Numbered from the stretch's first letter, positions 36,315-45,869 are shown. The stretch: DNA of 64,000 bases from Acidobacteriaceae bacterium (GCA_019240405.1 JAFAYL010000013.1:124001-188000); one strand, 5' to 3'. Made by a program: numbers and translations. The notes: generated by a model from the letters alone, not told the origin.

Positions 36315-36923
36315 GTGAAGACAGTTTTTTTCGACGTCGACACGCAACTCGATTTTCTGTTCCCTGCCGGCGCGCTTTACGTTCCGGGCGCGGAGGACAT
36401 CGTGAACACGCTCGGGGAATTAACGCGCTTCGCGGCTGCGAACGAAATCCAGATCATCTCGACTGCCGATGCCCATATTGAGAACGACGTTGAGTTCCAA
36501 TTATGGAAACCACACTGCGTGGCGGGAACGGCAGGACAACAAAAAGCGGCGAATACGCTGCTCAGTCACTCGGTTGTCCTGGGCAATGTGCCCGGTGATC
36601 TTGATGCCATGCGTCCCAGAATCCGTGAGAGCTCTCAGATCGTCTTAGAAAAGCGCGCGGTAGATATCTTCACGAATCCCAATGTGGGGCCATTGCTCGA
36701 ATTGGTTAACGCAGATAGATATGTGGTTTACGGCGTCGTTACTGAGATATGCGTTCAATGTGCCGCTTTCGGGCTGTTGGAAAGGGGCGCGCGAGTAGAG
36801 CTCGTATCAGATGCGAGCAAAGCTCTCAGCATAGGGGAAGGACAAAACGTGCTGGCGAGATTTGAGGCCCGAGGTGGAATCGTTACGACTGCAGCATCGG
36901 CGATGAAGCCTCCGCAGCTCTAA
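36315..36923 (+). CDS. pncA: nicotinamidase (cysteine hydrolase, isochorismatase fold)
   Basis: A 202-residue enzyme that hydrolyses nicotinamide to nicotinate. The catalytic triad is Asp9 (FFDVDTQLDF), Lys113 (LEKRAVDIF) and Cys146 (VVTEICVQCAAFGLL). The metal ligands Asp52 and His54 (STADAH) and His67 (WKPHCVAGT) are in place. Start GTG at 36315 is the only start before the first strand. It follows the nicotinate phosphoribosyltransferase gene and completes a salvage step. Its end overlaps the convergent hydrolase-like gene by 4 bases. Confidence 0.92.
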   Translation: MKTVFFDVDTQLDFLFPAGALYVPGAEDIVNTLGELTRFAAANEIQIISTADAHIENDVEFQLWKPHCVAGTAGQQKAANTLLSHSVVLGNVPGDLDAMRPRIRESSQIVLEKRAVDIFTNPNVGPLLELVNADRYVVYGVVTEICVQCAAFGLLERGARVELVSDASKALSIGEGQNVLARFEARGGIVTTAASAMKPPQL

Positions 36924-38911
36924 CGATCAAACGTCACAATATGCTGCCCGGCAGGGAGCATGATTGAGGCTGTATTCTCTCCTGCCGTCCGCTTCCAGAA
37001 CGGCGCGCCATCCACTTCAATGGAAGATACCGGCGAACCGAGGAGTGCGATTGCGCGGCTGCGGCTCGAATACGACAGATCGACCCAGTCTTTCGATTCA
37101 AGCGCCGATTGAATTTCGCCATTGAAGTCTGAAATGGTCACAACCGGCTGAGCTGTTCCGACACTCAATCTGTGCTTTCCAGCGGGAGCGAGTACATATT
37201 TGCGGCTCTGGAGGGGCCATGGCTTGCCATCGATTTCAACCGGGCCCCGCCAATCGACACGCGTCGGTTCGGCCGCGTCGATTTGTAACTCATCCGCGCT
37301 CTTTTCCGAAACTCTTGCTGTTGTGGCCGAAACCGGTAGAAGAGCCAAGTCCTGTTTCTCGAGCGAGTTTTCAAAATACAGCGCTACTCGATGGAACGAA
37401 GCTGCCGCCTCATGTACGAGTTCGAACAACTCGACTCCAGTCTGCTTCTTTGTCGGATAGACATCCTGATACCGCTCCACCACATTGATATCCACTGCAA
37501 ACTGGCTGTGATCCGCCGTCAATTCCCGGTACTTTTGGGCGAGTTTCGAATAACGTTCCGGCCCCAAGTTCCACAACGTCGCTGGATCTTCCACGAGCAA
37601 TGTGCTGTGGCGCGCTTGAATGAACGGCAAACTGCGCGCCACATCCGCTCCAAGAGCATCTCGAATGCCTGGTTCGAAACGATCATCTATGTGAGTTAGA
37701 ACGATATCGAGATAGGGCTTTGATGATCTCGTCCGGTCGAGCACATCGAGCCAATCGGCCTGCATACGCGACGCGAGCCCAGCGCGAAAATCGAGAAACT
37801 TCCGCAGAGCCGCAGGGTTTTTCGATGCGGAATACGGCGATGCCGGATCGAATAGTAGCTTGGGATCGAACGCGGCCATCTGCTTAAATTCCCGGCGGAC
37901 GTCATCGTTCATTGGTGTGAAGCGCGCGGGATTCGACGCGCCTTCGAGAGATTCGAAATACAACTCCGCGACATTGACTCCATCCCAATCGAATCTTTGA
38001 AGAAGTCCGCTGATCTGCTTCGCAACTTCACGGCGGCAATCCGGATTCTGTAAGTTCATCAGCTTTCGCCAGTCGAGTTGCGCATCTTGGCCGACTGCGG
38101 TCTTTTCGCGCCATTCCGGATGATCTGCCCAGAACTTTTCACTGACGTGGGGTAGTTCCAGCCAGGCATAAACCAAAATGGCGTTGCGATGGCACGCCTC
38201 GATTAGTCTTTTTAGAAACTCGTCTTGTATGGGATCCGGCTCAACGTTGTGCCATGCGGCGACATGCAGCACGGCGATGCCCGATTCTCGCCACCGCCGC
38301 GCCAAATAGTCGACATCGGCGCGAATGCGATAAGAAGAATCAAAGAATGCCCATAGCATCGTCGTTCGCGCGGGCACTGAGAGATCCAAATCAATAAGCG
38401 CTTGAAGCAGGTACGGGTAGCGCTCAATACCAGTCGGGCCCGGCGGGGTCGACAGCCACAGAATGGCTCCGTGCGCAGTTCGCTTCCCTGCAATTACGGG
38501 AATGCCCTTCCATTTCTCGGTTGCGAAAACCTGGAAGGTGGGCGGCAGATCAACTGCCGGGACACTCACCGGCTCTTCCCAGATGATCTGCATCTTCGGC
38601 GCGTGCACATCACAGATTCGCCTGACCTGCACGGTGTCTTCCTTGTCAACCAAGCCTAGGCTTCGCGTCAGCCTATTCGCGCCTTGAAGAATCACGATGT
38701 GGTTTTCAGCCAACCGGGCTGCATCCACCCCGGCGTTGCTCCCGAGCACAATCACGCCGGCATCGGCTTCTCCGGCTTGGGTCAGTCCTATTGAGGCGAA
38801 GATTTTCGCCCATGCGCCCGGATCCGTTCCGATAATCCTGTAAGTCGGTGGAACAGCGAAAGCCGGCGCGACAGCGACAAAAAGTCCAATAAGAAAATTA
38901 GCCCAGCGCAT
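36920..38911 (-). CDS. exported TIM-barrel protein, putative glycoside hydrolase
   Basis: A 663-residue secreted protein from the ATG at 38911, which begins a signal peptide (MRWANFLIGLFVAVAPAFA); an upstream frame to 39028 is shared with the previous gene. A beta-rich domain (about 20-200) is followed by a TIM-barrel-like region with MLWAFFDSSYRIRADVDYLA, HVAAWHN and YAWLELPHVSEKFW, then MNLQNPDCRREVAKQISGLL and FDWDGVNVAELYFES. This layout matches GHL10/YngK-like or PgaB-like hydrolases (COG1649-type), but I cannot name the family. A C-terminal beta domain ends it. It sits one base after a TPR protein with a barrel-like end, which suggests a shared polysaccharide role. Confidence 0.68.
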   Translation of the reverse strand: MRWANFLIGLFVAVAPAFAVPPTYRIIGTDPGAWAKIFASIGLTQAGEADAGVIVLGSNAGVDAARLAENHIVILQGANRLTRSLGLVDKEDTVQVRRICDVHAPKMQIIWEEPVSVPAVDLPPTFQVFATEKWKGIPVIAGKRTAHGAILWLSTPPGPTGIERYPYLLQALIDLDLSVPARTTMLWAFFDSSYRIRADVDYLARRWRESGIAVLHVAAWHNVEPDPIQDEFLKRLIEACHRNAILVYAWLELPHVSEKFWADHPEWREKTAVGQDAQLDWRKLMNLQNPDCRREVAKQISGLLQRFDWDGVNVAELYFESLEGASNPARFTPMNDDVRREFKQMAAFDPKLLFDPASPYSASKNPAALRKFLDFRAGLASRMQADWLDVLDRTRSSKPYLDIVLTHIDDRFEPGIRDALGADVARSLPFIQARHSTLLVEDPATLWNLGPERYSKLAQKYRELTADHSQFAVDINVVERYQDVYPTKKQTGVELFELVHEAAASFHRVALYFENSLEKQDLALLPVSATTARVSEKSADELQIDAAEPTRVDWRGPVEIDGKPWPLQSRKYVLAPAGKHRLSVGTAQPVVTISDFNGEIQSALESKDWVDLSYSSRSRAIALLGSPVSSIEVDGAPFWKRTAGENTASIMLPAGQHIVTFDR

Positions 38912-38912
38912 T

Positions 38913-40925
38913 CTATTTTGTGATTGCGTACCAGAAACTGAGACGGAAATCGTAATAATTTGGCCTGTGAGGATTAGCTTGATTATCCGTGTACACGCCG
39001 CGAAGGAAATCAGTCGAGAGATAAACATTCGGCGCCATCCATGGCAAATGGACCTTCACCCCGGGCCCCATTTCAAAGGTGTTGGCCCAATACTGCCGTT
39101 TGAGATCTTGGGTGACGTTCGCGTTCAGCAGAACCTGTGCCGATGTATTTCCCCACGCCCGGAAGGTTCGCCCCGTCCGATGCTGCGAATACAGCAGCCA
39201 GTCTTTATCGAACCGGCTGACATAAATGCCATCGTCGGTGGTTTCGTAGAAGAAACCGGAGCTGTGCGAGCCTAAAAGAGTTCCGAAGCCTTTCGCAAAG
39301 TTGACCCCGCCGCGATAATCCGGAATGGCCATGCCGACGTCGTGCCGGTTAGGTAAATAGCTCACTGCCTCGCCGGCTTCCACCCAACCTGTGAAGTGAT
39401 GCCAAGTGCGCGATGAGACACCCACGCCGAAAATAAACGCATTCTCAGAGAAATATGTGGGGGCAACGGTTAGCGGCAGACCGCTTCTAACGTCACCATC
39501 AAATCGAGTTGAAACATAGAAAGACAGCAGTTTGTTCCAGCCCCCCAAAACAGAAAGCGGGATGGTCCGCTTCACTTGCCCATAAGTAAAGGCGTCATTC
39601 CACCGTGTCGAGAACATGGGCAGCAGCCACACTGTCGTCTGAGGTACCGGATCCCCACGCAGATTGTGAAATGCCTTGTTGGCTTCAGCAGCGATTTCGG
39701 GATCATCGGATTGCCGAGCTTGATCGAACCACTGCATTGCTTGATCATCCTGTTTCGCCGCGTTGTACGCCCAAGCCAGCTTCAACATTACTTCCGCATC
39801 ATCCGGATCTTCTTCGTGAGCGCGCGTCAAGTACCGGATTGCATCAGGAATGTAGCCGGCCTTGAGACTTTTCATCCCCATGCTCCTGGCATCTCTGCCG
39901 CTCGATGCGCCGGATGACGCGCCTGAAGCAGATGCGGGCAGGCCATTCGCACCCGTTGCAGGGGATGAAGCCGGCTGCAAGGTCGCTTGGGGATGTTTCT
40001 TGATCCCATGCAAGGCGTCCAACTGATCCCGCGATAACTGATCTCGCGGATTGATCGCCAGAATCTGCTCGAATTGCTTCACCGCCTCGTCCTGTTTGTG
40101 CATTGCGAGATAGAGAAACGCCAGCTCCCGTCGCAGCGCCACATTCTGAGGATCGAGGGCAATTGCTTTTTCGAATTCGTATGGATATGGATAGCGGGTC
40201 GAGAGCTGATCGAGCGCCAGCTCGGCGGTACGAGAATCGTGTCCACGAGACGCCGCGAGCAAGGTCGCATTTGCGTCATCTAACCGGTTCAGTTGCCGCC
40301 ATACGCGCGCCAAGTGAAGAAGCAATTCTCCGAGATCAGGTTTCAGCTTGCGGCAGATCTCGTATTCTCTAGCCGCTAACGGGAGCTCATCGCGAAGCTC
40401 CGCGAGCTGGGCCAGTTCCCAATGGGCGCTGAACATCGGGAGCTCATTCGGATTCGGCGATCGCTCGAGCGCCTGCTGCCATCGCGCAATGCCGTCGGCG
40501 AGCGGACGATCGATGTTCTGAAAGGCCTGCTCGGCGGTTGCGCGAGTTGTGGGGCTGCCGGTGTGCCTCAATCGATCGAATGTCCTCCGCGCCTCGATTT
40601 GCTTCTTGGTCTCGAAACACAGAAATGCGTATTCGAGCGCAGCGGTTTCATCCTTCGGATTCAGTTTCAGCGCACTCTCGAATTCATCGCGGGCGTCAGC
40701 GTTTTCGCCCGTTTTCAAGAGCGTGTACGCCAGATCTTTATGTACACTGGCGTTGTCCGGCTGCTTTGCCAAAGCCTTACGGAACAGCTCAATTGCTGAA
40801 TCGTAGTCCTTCTGGGCCAGTGATTTGTAAGCCGCGTTTAGCTCAGCGTCAACTGCCGTCTGCCCATAACTAGAAAGCGCCCCCGCGAGCAGGGCACAGG
40901 CAAACATGAATCGAGCGGCCGGCAT
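38913..40925 (-). CDS. TPR protein with C-terminal outer-membrane barrel-like domain
   Basis: A 670-residue exported protein. The signal peptide is MPAARFMFACALLAGALSSYG. About 400 residues of tetratricopeptide repeats follow, with typical text such as AIELFRKALAKQPDNASVHKDL, EFESALKLNPKDETAALEY and AVKQFEQILAINPRDQLS. The C-terminal 250 residues are beta-rich and aromatic (FYVSTRFDGDVRSGLPL, FGVGVSSRTWHHFTGWVEAG, YYDFRLSFWYAI). This order, TPR then barrel, recalls the outer-membrane exporters BcsC, PgaA and PelB, although the barrel here is shorter. A polysaccharide export role is inference. The paired downstream gene encodes a putative glycoside hydrolase. Confidence 0.72.
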   Translation of the reverse strand: MPAARFMFACALLAGALSSYGQTAVDAELNAAYKSLAQKDYDSAIELFRKALAKQPDNASVHKDLAYTLLKTGENADARDEFESALKLNPKDETAALEYAFLCFETKKQIEARRTFDRLRHTGSPTTRATAEQAFQNIDRPLADGIARWQQALERSPNPNELPMFSAHWELAQLAELRDELPLAAREYEICRKLKPDLGELLLHLARVWRQLNRLDDANATLLAASRGHDSRTAELALDQLSTRYPYPYEFEKAIALDPQNVALRRELAFLYLAMHKQDEAVKQFEQILAINPRDQLSRDQLDALHGIKKHPQATLQPASSPATGANGLPASASGASSGASSGRDARSMGMKSLKAGYIPDAIRYLTRAHEEDPDDAEVMLKLAWAYNAAKQDDQAMQWFDQARQSDDPEIAAEANKAFHNLRGDPVPQTTVWLLPMFSTRWNDAFTYGQVKRTIPLSVLGGWNKLLSFYVSTRFDGDVRSGLPLTVAPTYFSENAFIFGVGVSSRTWHHFTGWVEAGEAVSYLPNRHDVGMAIPDYRGGVNFAKGFGTLLGSHSSGFFYETTDDGIYVSRFDKDWLLYSQHRTGRTFRAWGNTSAQVLLNANVTQDLKRQYWANTFEMGPGVKVHLPWMAPNVYLSTDFLRGVYTDNQANPHRPNYYDFRLSFWYAITK

Positions 40926-41014
40926 CTCTTAAGCTAGTTGGCCTGGGAATGAGGGATTCTCAATTACGCTCCGCGCGGCGGGAGACCTGGCTAAGTCGAT
41001 AAAATGGAGCGGTT

Positions 41015-42184
41015 ATGCCTCGTTTTCCCGGCGTCGACTACCTCGAATTTGATTCGCTGTTAACGGAACAGGAGCTTATGGTGCGCCAGACGGCGCGCGA
41101 ATTTGTCGATGATCGTGTATTGCCCTTGATACGCGAGGCTTTCAACAAGGCCAGCTTCCCGACCCAACTCATTCCCGAAATGGCACATCTCGGCTTCTTC
41201 GGGGCGAATCTCGAGGGCTACGGTTGCGCGGGCATGAATAACGTTGAGTACGGCCTTATCATGCAGGAGCTCGAGCGAGGCGATTCCGGTCTGCGCAGCT
41301 TTGTCAGTGTCCAAGGCGCGCTTGTAATGTATCCGATCCACGCGTACGGCTCCGAAGAACAAAAACAGCGGTGGCTTCCAAAGCTGCAATCGGGTGAAGC
41401 GATCGGCTGCTTCGGGTTGACGGAGCCGGATTTCGGCTCGAATCCCGCCGGCATGCGGGCTACAGCCGAGAAGCGCCGTGACTCCTGGGTGCTTAAGGGC
41501 GAGAAGACGTGGATCACGAATGGTTCAGTAGCGGATGTTGCTGTCGTGTGGGCCCGCACGCCTGAGGGGATACGTGGTTTTCTCGTAGAGAAAGGCACGC
41601 CGGGCTATTCGACCAGCGATATTCACGGCAAGCTCTCCATGCGAGCTTCCGTGACATCCAGTTTGCACTTCTCTGATTGCGCTATTCCGGAAGAGAATCA
41701 ATTGCCCTGCGGAAAGGGTCTAAAAGCGGCGTTAGGCTGTCTCACGCAGGCGAGATTTGGGATCGGCTGGGGAGTTCTTGGTGCCGCAATGGATTGTTAT
41801 GAGACCGCTCGCAGCTACACCCTCGCCCGGAAGCAGTTCGATGAAAGACCGCTCGCGAGTCATCAGCTTGTGCAAGAGAAACTTGCCTGGATGATCACCG
41901 AAATCACCAAGGGGCAACTACTCGCGCTTCAAGTGGCGAAGCTGAAAGATGCCGGCAGGGTAGAGGCTGCGCACGTCTCGATGCTGAAGCGAAACAATGT
42001 TGCCGTGGCGCTCGAGTGCGCCCGGCTAAGCCGTGATCTACTCGGCGCGAACGGCATCATGGATGAGTATCCGATCATGCGCCACATGTGTAACCTCGAA
42101 ACCGTCAAGACGTACGAGGGGACCGATCATATTCATACTCTGGTGATTGGGGAGAAAGTCACCGGGATTGCTGCGTACCGTTAG
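41015..42184 (+). CDS. acyl-CoA dehydrogenase, glutaryl-CoA dehydrogenase-like
   Basis: A 389-residue FAD enzyme. The acyl-CoA dehydrogenase signatures are CFGLTEPDFGSNPAGMR, EKTWITNGSVADV and the C-terminal catalytic Glu368 in TYEGTDHIHTLVIG. The text GLRSFVSVQGALVMYPIHAYGSEEQK and MRHMCNLETVKTYEG is close to glutaryl-CoA dehydrogenases, which oxidise and decarboxylate glutaryl-CoA to crotonyl-CoA in lysine and tryptophan breakdown. A GGAG lies 6 bases before the ATG. No other genes of that pathway are adjacent. Other acyl-CoA specificities cannot be ruled out. It is followed 16 bases later by an AsmA-like gene. Confidence 0.88.
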   Translation: MPRFPGVDYLEFDSLLTEQELMVRQTAREFVDDRVLPLIREAFNKASFPTQLIPEMAHLGFFGANLEGYGCAGMNNVEYGLIMQELERGDSGLRSFVSVQGALVMYPIHAYGSEEQKQRWLPKLQSGEAIGCFGLTEPDFGSNPAGMRATAEKRRDSWVLKGEKTWITNGSVADVAVVWARTPEGIRGFLVEKGTPGYSTSDIHGKLSMRASVTSSLHFSDCAIPEENQLPCGKGLKAALGCLTQARFGIGWGVLGAAMDCYETARSYTLARKQFDERPLASHQLVQEKLAWMITEITKGQLLALQVAKLKDAGRVEAAHVSMLKRNNVAVALECARLSRDLLGANGIMDEYPIMRHMCNLETVKTYEGTDHIHTLVIGEKVTGIAAYR

Positions 42185-42200
42185 CCGCGCGGCGGAATAA

Positions 42201-43784
42201 ATGAGAGCTTCGCTTCGGTATGGACTGACTGTTTTCATCCTGCTGCTGATAGCCGGAGGGATAGCCACATACCTATACATCAGAACCCTTGGGCCTCAAC
42301 TTCGCGATCGTGCGATTCAAGCGCTCGGAGAAAGATATGACGCTGATATTGACCTGAAATCCTGGAGCTTCTCTTTGCTCCCGCATCCGACGCTGACCGG
42401 CAACGGTCTGTCCATCTGGCACAAGGATTGGAATGACCCCACGCCGCTGATCTACGTTCGCAAATTTACGGCGATTAGTGATTTCCCGACCTTACTGAAC
42501 CGGAGAAACACAGTTGACAAACTGCGTTTGGAAGGTCTGCGGATCCACATACCCCCGCGGGGGCGAAGCATTCGTCCGGAAACGACTACAGAGCATCCGG
42601 AGATCGCTAGCGCTGAACCCGGACACGACACCACCCGTTTTCGCTTTTTGGTTCAAACAATCGTTGCAGATGGAACGGTGCTCGAACTAGAACCGAAAGT
42701 GAAAGGAAAACTTCCGCTTCAATTTGATGTCCAGAAGCTAACTCTTCACTCGGTTGGCGTGGGGCAGCCGATGGCGTTTAAGACAACACTCACCAATGCT
42801 AAACCGCCGGGGCTGATCGATAGCACAGGCGAATTTGGCCCCTGGCAGCGCGAGGATCCGCGAAGCACTCCGGTAAGCGGCAATTACACATTTCAGAACG
42901 CCGATCTCGGCGTGTTTAAAGGCATCTCAGGAACGCTGTCCTCCGATGGGAATTATCACGGCGTGCTGCAGCACATCGAGGTGGATGGCACGACTGACAC
43001 TCCCAAATTCGCGCTCCAGAGGGGTGGCGAGCCCGTTCATTTGGTAACCAGCTTCCACTCCATTGTCAACGGCAGCGATGGAGATACGATACTTGATCCT
43101 GTGGACGCGCACTTCCTCCGCTCGGAATTTATTTGCAAGGGAGGCGTTATTCATGAAGCCGGACCAAACGGCAAGACTGTTTCGCTCGATGCGGTAACGA
43201 AAAGAGGGCGCATCGAAGATATACTGCGGCTGGTGCTTGGTAGTTCAAAACGCATTCTCACTGGGGAAGTGAATTTTAAGAGCAAGATTGTTATCCCGCC
43301 TGGGCATGAAGATGTTCTCGACAAATTGAAGCTCGATGGCCAGTTCGGGATCAGTTCCGTCGAGTTTACGAACTCGACTTTGCAGCAAAAACTCGATGTG
43401 CTGAGTGAACGAGCGCAAGGGATCTCTAAGAAAGCCGAAGGGGAATCTCCTGAAACGGTCGCCTCCAATTTTCACGGATACTTCCAATTGAATGATGGGG
43501 TCGCTTCCTTCTCACAGCTCTCCTTCAGCGTTCCTGGCGCGATGGTCAATTTGGATGGAGACTACGCTTTGCGGCCAGAGAGGATCAACATGCATGGCAC
43601 TTTCCGCATGCAGGCAACGATCTCGCAAACTCAATCTGGAATCAAACACTGGCTTCTGAAACCGTTCGACCGCTATTTCGAGAAGGGTGGGGCAGGATTT
43701 CTTGTTCCTATTACGATTACCGGAACCAAAGATCACCCTGAGTTCGGGGTCACGATTTTTGGCAAGATGCGAATTATACATTGA
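42201..43784 (+). CDS. AsmA-like single-span periplasmic protein
   Basis: A 527-residue protein with one N-terminal membrane helix (about residues 9-27, LTVFILLLIAGGIATYLYI). The AsmA-type opening follows: RAIQALGERYDADIDLKSWSFSLLPHPTLTGNGLSI, then VRKFTAISDFPTLLNRRNTVDKLRLEGLRIHI. The remainder is beta-rich and ends with the AsmA-like KPFDRYFEKGGAGFLVPITITGTKDHPEFGV. Proteins of this group form long beta-grooves that may carry phospholipid to the outer membrane. The window also holds a TamB homologue of the same superfamily. It is 4 bases upstream of the epimerase gene. Confidence 0.85.
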   Translation: MRASLRYGLTVFILLLIAGGIATYLYIRTLGPQLRDRAIQALGERYDADIDLKSWSFSLLPHPTLTGNGLSIWHKDWNDPTPLIYVRKFTAISDFPTLLNRRNTVDKLRLEGLRIHIPPRGRSIRPETTTEHPEIASAEPGHDTTRFRFLVQTIVADGTVLELEPKVKGKLPLQFDVQKLTLHSVGVGQPMAFKTTLTNAKPPGLIDSTGEFGPWQREDPRSTPVSGNYTFQNADLGVFKGISGTLSSDGNYHGVLQHIEVDGTTDTPKFALQRGGEPVHLVTSFHSIVNGSDGDTILDPVDAHFLRSEFICKGGVIHEAGPNGKTVSLDAVTKRGRIEDILRLVLGSSKRILTGEVNFKSKIVIPPGHEDVLDKLKLDGQFGISSVEFTNSTLQQKLDVLSERAQGISKKAEGESPETVASNFHGYFQLNDGVASFSQLSFSVPGAMVNLDGDYALRPERINMHGTFRMQATISQTQSGIKHWLLKPFDRYFEKGGAGFLVPITITGTKDHPEFGVTIFGKMRIIH

Positions 43785-43788
43785 GATC

Positions 43789-44955
43789 ATGACGAAACGG
43801 GAAACAAATCGCTTATGGACATCTGTGTTGGCGCCTGCCGTGACGATTACAGTTGTGATCTGCTGGGCGGCAGCTTTCAAAGCTCAATCGGCTAAAAATA
43901 TTCCTATGGAGCCTTTCGGCAAAACACCCGACGGTCAGGACGTTTCCCTTTACACACTCAAGAACCAGTCGGGCATGGAAGTGAAGATTACGAACTATGG
44001 CGGTACGGTTACTTCCATCAAAGTGAAGGACCGGCACGGCAATTTCGGGGATGTCGTGCTTGGTTTTGACACGCTGGATGGATACGTTGCCAAAACCAAC
44101 ACTGCGTATTTTGGCGCCGTCATCGGCAGATATGCGAACCGTATAGCGCACGGTGCTTTCAGTCTCGACGATCATGAATATCACGTGCCGACCAACGACG
44201 GACCAAACGCGTTACACGGCGGCTTACGGGGCTTTGACAAACGAGTTTGGGATGCGAAAGACGTCTCAACCTCAAAAGGTCCAGCGCTCGAGCTGCATTA
44301 TCTGAGTAAGGACGGCGAAGAGGGATTTCCCGGCAATCTGTCGGTGACGGTCCGTTACTCGGTCAGCGACAAAAATGACCTCACGATTGACTACGCGGCC
44401 GAGACTGACAAAGACACCGTCCTGAACCTGACGAATCACTCATATTTCAACCTCTCAGGGCCAGGGCATGGCGACATTCTGAATCATAAGCTGACTCTCG
44501 CGGCAGATCGCTTCACGCCAATCAATGAAAATCTGATTCCTACTGGCGAGATTCGAAGCGTGGCGGGAACACCTCTCGACTTCCGAAAATCCACTACGGT
44601 CGGCTCTCGTATAAACAGTGATGATCAGCAGCTCAAGTTTGCGAAAGGATACGACCACAACTTTGTACTCAATCGCTCAGGAGATTCGCTTGTGATGGCC
44701 GCAAAGGTCGAAGATCCCGATTCGGGCCGAGTATTAGAGGTGTTCACGACTCAGCCCGGAATTCAATTTTATTCAGGCAATTTCTTGAACGGAAGCGTCC
44801 ACGGAATCGGAGGAGCGTACAATTTCCGATCGGCGCTTTGCCTGGAGACGCAGCATTATCCCGACTCGCCGAACCACTCGAATTTCCCGAGTGTAGTGTT
44901 GCGTCCGAAGCAGCGTTTCCACCAAGTGACTGTCTATCGTTTTTCGACTGAGTAG
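43789..44955 (+). CDS. galM: exported aldose 1-epimerase (mutarotase)
   Basis: A 388-residue enzyme from the ATG at 43789, chosen because it starts a signal-like segment (SVLAPAVTITVVICWAAAFKAQS) 4 bases after the AsmA stop. The body is a full GalM: NYGGTVTSIKVKDRHGNFGDVVLGFD, IGRYANRIAHGAF, NALHGGLRGFDKRVW, and the active-site His in NLTNHSYFNLSG and Glu in LCLETQHYPDSPNH. It interconverts alpha and beta sugars such as galactose or glucose. A leader peptide suggests action in the periplasm. It is convergent with an SDR gene across 15 bases. Confidence 0.93.
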   Translation: MTKRETNRLWTSVLAPAVTITVVICWAAAFKAQSAKNIPMEPFGKTPDGQDVSLYTLKNQSGMEVKITNYGGTVTSIKVKDRHGNFGDVVLGFDTLDGYVAKTNTAYFGAVIGRYANRIAHGAFSLDDHEYHVPTNDGPNALHGGLRGFDKRVWDAKDVSTSKGPALELHYLSKDGEEGFPGNLSVTVRYSVSDKNDLTIDYAAETDKDTVLNLTNHSYFNLSGPGHGDILNHKLTLAADRFTPINENLIPTGEIRSVAGTPLDFRKSTTVGSRINSDDQQLKFAKGYDHNFVLNRSGDSLVMAAKVEDPDSGRVLEVFTTQPGIQFYSGNFLNGSVHGIGGAYNFRSALCLETQHYPDSPNHSNFPSVVLRPKQRFHQVTVYRFSTE

Positions 44956-44970
44956 AACGCGCGAGTCTAT

Positions 44971-45801
44971 TCACCGTTGGACGCGCCTTAGTGTCAGCGC
45001 GTCTTCTGGGAGATTTGCATTCCTCAATTTCTTCAAATCGTCCGTGATATCGATTAGCTTTCCAGTGATGTGATTCGACTGCTCGGAGGCGAGAAACATC
45101 GCGTGCTCTAGCTGAATCTCTGGCGAGACTCCGCCGGTCCGCCTTGTCTCTTTAGCTGCGCTCACTATCTTAGGTTCGAGCCGGTTCTCGGCTCCAATGA
45201 TTTCGTCGGTCAGGCTGGTGTACGTTGGCCCCGGGTCGAAACAGTTCATTTGAATGTTGTGATCGGTCACTTCGTGCGCTAGCGCTTCCACGAAACGAAC
45301 GACGGCAGTTTTCGAGCTGGCGTAAGCGGAGAAGTTGAGATTCGGACGAACGTTCGTTTCACAAACAAGTGCAATAACCTTGCCGGCTCGCTTCTCCATC
45401 ATGTAAGGCAGAACAGCCCGGCAAGAATGCGCAACCCCCAGGAAATTGGTAATAATGGCTTCCGTCCAATCGTTTAATGAGCTTTGCAAGAAACAATCGA
45501 GAGGTCCCGTTACTGCCGCCGCGCAAATCAACACGTCGATAGGACTACCGAAAATCACTTGCGCGCGGTTTACGGCTACAACCATCCGTTCGGCGTCTGT
45601 TACGTCTGCACGAACGCAAAGCGCGTTTCCGCCGGCCTGTTCGATTTCAAGCTTCGCGAGCTCGATTTCCGCTTTGCTCCGGCCGATGAGAGCAATGCGC
45701 GCTCCGAGTTTCGCAAAACCTAAAGCGAAGCGCTTGCCGATGCCGCGGCCGGCTCCGGTAACGAGAATGTTCTTGTTCTTGAATTCGTTTTCGCTTTTCA
45801 C
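44971..45801 (-). CDS. short-chain dehydrogenase/reductase, classical type, with altered catalytic Ser
   Basis: A 276-residue NAD(P)-binding protein. The cofactor motif TGAGRGIG is at 15-22, Asp66 follows DV, and the catalytic Tyr160 and Lys164 are in FSAYASSKTA. Asn119 (TNFLG) is conserved. The residue 13 positions before the tyrosine, normally the catalytic serine, is Cys147 in IALVCETNV. The NNAG motif reads CAAA (93-96). The protein ends with a long basic tail. Substrate is unknown. It is divergent from infA and convergent with the epimerase gene. The changed serine could lower or alter activity. Confidence 0.87.
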   Translation of the reverse strand: MKSENEFKNKNILVTGAGRGIGKRFALGFAKLGARIALIGRSKAEIELAKLEIEQAGGNALCVRADVTDAERMVVAVNRAQVIFGSPIDVLICAAAVTGPLDCFLQSSLNDWTEAIITNFLGVAHSCRAVLPYMMEKRAGKVIALVCETNVRPNLNFSAYASSKTAVVRFVEALAHEVTDHNIQMNCFDPGPTYTSLTDEIIGAENRLEPKIVSAAKETRRTGGVSPEIQLEHAMFLASEQSNHITGKLIDITDDLKKLRNANLPEDALTLRRVQR

Positions 45802-45863
45802 TCAAGCCAACGACAGCTCCCGACTAAAGCTTAGAACACGGCACGCTACTCGCCTTCCTGCGC

Positions 45864-45869
45864 TATACT
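45864..45869 (+). promoter_or_regulatory. possible -10 element upstream of infA
   Basis: TATACT at 45864-45869, about 55 bases before the infA ATG, resembles a -10 box. No good -35 hexamer was found at the proper spacing. An imperfect hairpin, CCGGTAG and CTACGGG around a CGTGA loop, lies just downstream within the presumed leader. Weak evidence. Confidence 0.28.

Noticed and set aside
42187-42196. GCCGCGCGGC palindrome after the acyl-CoA dehydrogenase gene as a terminator
   Set aside because: No T-run follows, and the next gene starts a few bases later on the same strand, so read-through is expected.
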